Made by a program: the position numbers and the translations under genes
Notes under the pieces: model-generated
Databases searched by the model: none
What the model saw: only the letters and a program-made list of their open reading frames with translations
Told to the model about the DNA's origin: nothing
Source: an uncultured Collinsella sp.
Lineage (GTDB): Bacteria > Actinomycetota > Coriobacteriia > Coriobacteriales > Coriobacteriaceae
NCBI GenBank assembly: GCA_900764415.1
Contig: CAAFOA010000001.1
Coordinates: forward strand, 1-8,724
DNA length: 8,724 nucleotides
Reading direction: 5' to 3'
Shown: in pieces, positions 5,625-8,724 of the stretch
How the letters are laid out: each line of letters begins with the position of its first letter
How positions within the stretch are numbered: the stretch's first letter is position 1

Positions 5625-6110
5625 TTAGTATTCGATGCCTTGGCGGGCTAGGAGGCCTTCGTCGAAGTAGTGTTTGACGGGGCGCATTTCGGTTACTAGG
5701 TCGGCAAGGTCGGCGAGGGGCAGCAAGCCACGGCCGGTGAGTACGAGCTCCGTGGTGGCGGGCTTTATCGCAATCAGTGCTTCGATATCCTCGCGTGTCA
5801 CAAAGCCGCGACGCATCGCTTCGCCGAGTTCGTCCAGAATGAGCACATCAACCTGGCTAATCTGCTCGCGCGCCAGCTCCATGATCTGTGCAGCACATGC
5901 TTTTGGCGTGTCGCGGTCGGCTTGTGCGATGCGTAGCCCCAATCGAGGTGCTGCGTCATGTTCGGCGCAGTGCAGCTTCTTGGCAAACTGAAGCATGAGC
6001 ACGTTAAGTCCATAGCCCGTGGCGCGCAGTGCGAGCCCCAGCGCAGCTGTCGTCTTGCCCTTGCCGTCGCCCGTATAGATTTGAACCTTGCCGACTTCCA
6101 GTGATGCCAT
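5625..6110 (-). CDS. cobO: Cob(I)alamin (corrinoid) adenosyltransferase, CobA/CobO/BtuR family
   Basis: 161 residues. Transfers the 5'-deoxyadenosyl group from ATP to the cobalt of a reduced corrinoid, making adenosylcobalamin or its precursor in the cytoplasm. Seen: the P-loop variant GDGKGKTTAALG (14-25) near the N-terminus, the Walker B-like VLILDELGEAMRRG (89-102), VLTGRGLLPLADLADLVTEM (123-142), and the family C-terminus KHYFDEGLLARQGIEY (146-161). Length is slightly short compared with the 180-200 residues of E. coli BtuR, which has an extra N-terminal segment. The ATG at 6110 has AAAGGA five bases upstream. No other cobalamin genes and no cobalamin riboswitch are in view, so a salvage role is as likely as de novo synthesis. 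Convergent with the MATE gene and divergent from ftsH. The three symbols cobA, cobO and btuR are used for this family. Confidence 0.93.
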   Translation of the reverse strand: MASLEVGKVQIYTGDGKGKTTAALGLALRATGYGLNVLMLQFAKKLHCAEHDAAPRLGLRIAQADRDTPKACAAQIMELAREQISQVDVLILDELGEAMRRGFVTREDIEALIAIKPATTELVLTGRGLLPLADLADLVTEMRPVKHYFDEGLLARQGIEY

Positions 6111-6187
6111 CTCTGTCCTTTCGTGCCCGGCGTCGGTTTATCGCCGTCCGGGTTGGGTATTCTAGATAGCATTATCAACCCCAGTAG
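6111..6187. promoter_or_regulatory. Divergent intergenic region of the adenosyltransferase gene and ftsH
   Basis: This 77-base gap must hold the promoters for both divergent genes. A TATTCT at 6158-6163 could be the -10 box of ftsH, but no good -35 box precedes it. CCCGG (6126-6130) and CCGGG (6148-6152) can form an imperfect hairpin with inner CGG/CCG pairing. No strong ribosome binding site precedes the first ftsH ATG at 6188. Confidence 0.3.
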
Positions 6188-8095
6188 ATGGAGTTCAAGC
6201 AGATGGAGATGGATGACAACAAACGTAGACGGAATATGATCCTCTACGTGCTCATCGCCTTCGTCGTCTACCTCGTGCTCTCGACCGTTCTGTTCCCCAA
6301 CATCGGTCACACGCAGCAGATTACGAAGACCGATTACTCGACGTTTGTCAAAGCGCTCGATAAGAAGAGTGTCGACAAGGTCGAGTACAATACCGACGAT
6401 TACACCATTTATTACACCAAGAAGGGCGAGGACGAGAACATCGCCTACAAGACGACCGGTGTGCCGAATGACGCGAGCTTTACCGATCGTGTGCTTGAAT
6501 CCGGTGCGTCCCTGGAGTCGGTCGTTCCCGATAAAAACTCGGGTCTGATGACCTACTACCTGCTTACGCTTATTCTTCCCATGGCCATCTTCTTCCTGAT
6601 CGGTTGGTGGCTCAACCGCCGTATGAAGAAGGCTATGGGCGATGACGGCCCGTCGATGAACTTTGGCGGCGGTGGCTTTGGCGGCGGTGGACTGGGTAAG
6701 TCCGGCGCTCGCGTTATCGCCTCCAAGGATGTGGGCGTGACCTTTAAGGATGTCGCTGGCCAGGAAGAGGCCAAGGAATCCCTCAAGGAGGTCGTCGACT
6801 TTCTGGAGAAGCCGCAGCGCTACGAGGAAATTGGCGCCAAGCTGCCGCGCGGTGCTCTCCTTGTTGGCCCTCCGGGTACCGGTAAAACCCTGCTCGCCAA
6901 GGCTGTTGCCGGCGAGGCGGGCGTGCCGTTCTTTAGCATTTCGGGTTCTGAGTTCGTCGAGATGTTCGTCGGCCGTGGTGCCGCCAAGGTCCGCGATCTG
7001 TTTAAGCAGGCCAAGGAAAAGGCCCCGTGCATCGTCTTTATCGACGAGATCGATACCATCGGCAAAAAGCGCGATGGCGGCGGCTTTAGCGGCAACGACG
7101 AGCGCGAGCAGACGCTCAACCAGCTGCTGACCGAGATGGACGGCTTCGATAACCACAAGGGTATCGTCGTCCTCGCTGCCACCAATCGTCCCGACAGTCT
7201 CGATCCCGCCCTGCTGCGCCCCGGTCGTTTTGATCGCCGCATCCCCGTTGAGCTGCCCGATCTGACCGGCCGCAAGAACATTCTTGAGCTGCATGCCAAG
7301 AGCGTGAAGACGGAGCCGCCGATTGACCTGACCGCGATTGCCCGCGCCACGCCCGGTGCCTCGGGCGCCGACCTGGCCAACATCATCAATGAGGGAGCCC
7401 TGCGTGCTGTTCGCGAGGGTCGTAAACGCGCCACGCAGGACGACTTTGAGGAGTCGGTGGAGGTCGTCATCGCCGGCCAGCAGCGTAAGTCGACGGTGCT
7501 GTCCGACCATGAGAAGCAGGTCGTGTCCTATCACGAGATCGGTCATGCCATCGTTGCCGCCCGCCAGAAGGGCTCTGCGCCGGTTACCAAGATCACCATC
7601 GTGCCGCGTACGAGCGGCGCTCTGGGCTACACCATGCAGGTCGAGGAGGACGAGCGCTTCCTGACAACACGCCAGGAGGTCTTGGACAAGCTCGCCGTCT
7701 ATTGCGGTGGCCGTGCAGCCGAGGAGCTCATCTTTGGCGAGATGACGACCGGCGCCGCCAACGATATCGAGCAGGCCACTAAGCTCGCCCGCAACATGGT
7801 GACGCGCTTTGGTATGTCCGACGAGTTTGGCATGATGGCACTTGGTACCGTCCAGAACGCGTACCTCAACCAGGACACGTCGCTCACCTGCGCTCCCGGT
7901 ACGGCCGAGCGCGTGGACGCGATTGTCGCCAAGCTGATCGAGGATGCGCACGACCGCGCCCTGCAGATCCTGAAGGAGAACAAGTTTAAGCTTCACGAGC
8001 TGGCTCGTTATCTCTACAAGAAGGAGACGATCACGGGCGAGGAGTTCATGAATCTCCTCACGCGCGAGAATCCGCTGATGCCTAAGCAGCAGTAA
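6188..8095 (+). CDS. ftsH: ATP-dependent zinc metalloprotease FtsH
   Basis: 635 residues, normal FtsH length. A membrane-anchored AAA+ protease, acting as a hexamer, that degrades misassembled membrane proteins and short-lived regulators. Order of parts: TM helix 1 (about 17-36), extracytoplasmic domain (about 37-120), TM helix 2 (about 123-141), a Gly-rich linker [11 protein letters not shown] (160-170), AAA+ domain with Walker A GPPGTGKT (227-234), pore loop FVG (260-262), Walker B IVFIDEID (282-289), and the second region of homology [19 protein letters not shown] (333-351). The protease has the zinc site HEIGH (449-453), where most FtsH proteins have HEAGH; the third ligand is probably D526. 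The C-terminus is the usual helical domain. ATG 6188 gives the longest frame but lacks a ribosome binding site. ATG 6203 has GGAG nine bases upstream and would remove five residues, so the start is uncertain. A strong terminator follows 21 bases after the stop. Confidence 0.97.
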   Translation: MEFKQMEMDDNKRRRNMILYVLIAFVVYLVLSTVLFPNIGHTQQITKTDYSTFVKALDKKSVDKVEYNTDDYTIYYTKKGEDENIAYKTTGVPNDASFTDRVLESGASLESVVPDKNSGLMTYYLLTLILPMAIFFLIGWWLNRRMKKAMGDDGPSMNFGGGGFGGGGLGKSGARVIASKDVGVTFKDVAGQEEAKESLKEVVDFLEKPQRYEEIGAKLPRGALLVGPPGTGKTLLAKAVAGEAGVPFFSISGSEFVEMFVGRGAAKVRDLFKQAKEKAPCIVFIDEIDTIGKKRDGGGFSGNDEREQTLNQLLTEMDGFDNHKGIVVLAATNRPDSLDPALLRPGRFDRRIPVELPDLTGRKNILELHAKSVKTEPPIDLTAIARATPGASGADLANIINEGALRAVREGRKRATQDDFEESVEVVIAGQQRKSTVLSDHEKQVVSYHEIGHAIVAARQKGSAPVTKITIVPRTSGALGYTMQVEEDERFLTTRQEVLDKLAVYCGGRAAEELIFGEMTTGAANDIEQATKLARNMVTRFGMSDEFGMMALGTVQNAYLNQDTSLTCAPGTAERVDAIVAKLIEDAHDRALQILKENKFKLHELARYLYKKETITGEEFMNLLTRENPLMPKQQ

Positions 8096-8116
8096 TACTA
8101 GTTGCGCAGTCTCAAT

Positions 8117-8153
8117 CGCCCCATTTGAGTGTCCATCTCAAATGGGGCGTTTT
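8117..8153 (+). terminator. Intrinsic terminator after ftsH
   Basis: CGCCCCATTTGAG (8117-8129) pairs perfectly with CTCAAATGGGGCG (8137-8149) over 13 bp around a seven-base loop, followed by TTTT (8150-8153). It ends 18 bases before the next start codon. CTCAA at 8111-8115 could also pair with TTGAG at 8125-8129, a possible competing fold. Confidence 0.9.
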
Positions 8154-8171
8154 GCGTAGGGAGAGTTGTAT

Positions 8172-8649
8172 ATGAAGATCGTGGTGAGCGCCTGTTTGAT
8201 GGGCGAGAACTGCAAGTATAACGGCCTCGATAACTACCATCGCGAGCTGGTCGAAGCGTGCGAACGCACAGGGACCGAGGTGCTCTTGGTGTGCCCTGAG
8301 GTCTTTGGCGGCCTGCCCACGCCGCGCAAGCCGTCCGAGATTGTGAACGGCGAGGTCCGTACCTGCGAGGGCATCTCAGTCGATCGCGAGTTTCGTCAGG
8401 GTGCTCAACGCGCGCTCGATATGTGCGAGCAGGCAGGCGGCCCGGAAGAAATCGCCGCGTGCATCCTGCAGGACCGCAGCCCCTCGTGCGGTGCGGGTCA
8501 CATCTACGACGGCACCTTTAGCGGTACGCTCACCGCGGGCAACGGTGTCTTCGTTGATCTGTTGCTGCGTCACGGCTATCGCGTCATTCCGGCTAGCGAG
8601 TTCGATCCCAGCATGCTGGAACATTGTCCACAGCACTCGAACCCAACAC
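8172..8649 (+). CDS. DUF523 family protein, cut off near its 3' end by adapter
   Basis: 159 genuine residues from the ATG at 8172 (AGGGAG at 8158-8163, eight bases upstream) with no stop before native sequence ends at 8649. DUF523 (PF04463, YbbK-like) is a small conserved family of unknown biochemical role. Motifs seen: VVSACLMGENCKYNG (4-18), CPEVFGGLPTPRKPSE (41-56), ILQDRSPSCGAGHIYDGTF (98-116) and GNGVFVDLLLRHGYRV (123-138). Conserved Cys at 8, 14, 41 and 107 suggest metal or cofactor binding, which is inference. The domain looks complete, so only a short tail is probably missing. The gene starts just after the ftsH terminator with no room for a promoter between, so it depends on readthrough or a promoter inside ftsH. 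Translation past 8649 enters adapter and is not real. Confidence 0.88.
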
Positions 8650-8724
8650 CTGTCTCTTATACACATCTCCGAGCCCACGAGACTACGCTGCATCTCGTAT
8701 GCCGTCTTCTGCTTGAAAAAAAAA
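8650..8724 (+). other. Illumina Nextera adapter contamination (artificial sequence)
   Basis: CTGTCTCTTATACACATCT at 8650-8668 is the Tn5 transposase mosaic end in Nextera libraries. CCGAGCCCACGAGAC (8669-8683) is the rest of the read 2 adapter. TACGCTGC (8684-8691) fills the eight-base i7 index slot and, as I recall, equals index N721. Bases 8692-8715 are the reverse complement of the P7 flow-cell oligonucleotide (starts ATCTCGTATGCC, ends TCTGCTTG). Nine A (8716-8724) follow, as seen when a read runs off the end of its fragment. None of it is biological. Confidence 0.98.

Noticed and set aside
6111..6187. Cobalamin riboswitch upstream of the adenosyltransferase gene
   Set aside because: The gap is only 77 bases and lacks a recognisable B12 box; far too short for the element.
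5798..7996. Minus-strand open frame of 732 codons across ftsH
   Set aside because: It lies antisense to the clear ftsH coding sequence and runs out of frame into the adenosyltransferase gene. Long antisense frames are common in high-GC DNA, and no motif was recognised.
8650..8668. Tn5/IS50 transposon end as a natural insertion
   Set aside because: The mosaic end is followed by Illumina primer, index and P7 sequence, so it comes from library preparation.
8376..8693. Minus-strand open frame of 105 codons at the contig end
   Set aside because: Its start and first residues are encoded by sequencing adapter, and the rest is antisense to DUF523.
8716..8724. Poly-A run as a natural tail or terminator
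   Set aside because: It directly follows the P7 adapter sequence and is a run-off signal of the sequencing instrument.

Overview
The window is an 8.65 kb piece of a high-GC bacterial chromosome followed by 75 bases of sequencing adapter. The gene content, GC-rich codon use and protein style (a DUF134-NifX fusion, a clostridial-type DHFR and an FtsH with HEIGH) suggest an anaerobic gut actinobacterium of the Coriobacteriia, most likely Collinsella or a close relative. That placement comes from memory of such genomes and has not been tested by a search.

Layout. Positions 1-612 hold the 3' third of ffh, the SRP protein, which ends at a strong intrinsic terminator (638-675). On the minus strand, 733-1497 encodes a predicted regulator: a DUF134 helix-turn-helix domain fused to a NifX/NifB-type cofactor-binding domain with a His/Cys-rich tail. 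Its upstream region (1498-1663) contains a candidate promoter flanked by two near-identical operator-like sites, and it is shared with the divergent thyA. Next come thyA (1664-2512) and folA (2522-3040) as a tight pair, then a SpoU/TrmH-family RNA methyltransferase (3150-4064) and a MATE efflux transporter (4190-5539). A perfect 25-bp inverted repeat (5548-5615) lies between the MATE gene and the convergent corrinoid adenosyltransferase gene on the minus strand (5625-6110). Divergent from that is ftsH (6188-8095), then an intrinsic terminator (8117-8153) and a DUF523 gene (8172 onward) that is cut off at 8649.

How the genes work together. ThyA and FolA form a functional couple: thymidylate synthase oxidises methylene-tetrahydrofolate to dihydrofolate and DHFR regenerates tetrahydrofolate. 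Ffh (co-translational membrane targeting) and FtsH (membrane protein quality control) are housekeeping genes. The remaining genes share no obvious pathway.

I found no RNA gene, prophage, insertion sequence, CRISPR array or defence system. The points most worth a second look are the operator pair around the DUF134-NifX promoter, the strong internal ribosome binding site at that protein's domain boundary, the 25-bp inverted repeat, a 12-bp hairpin in the first codons of the methyltransferase gene, and the Illumina Nextera adapter at 8650-8724. The adapter would create known spurious peptides in any protein set made from this contig.
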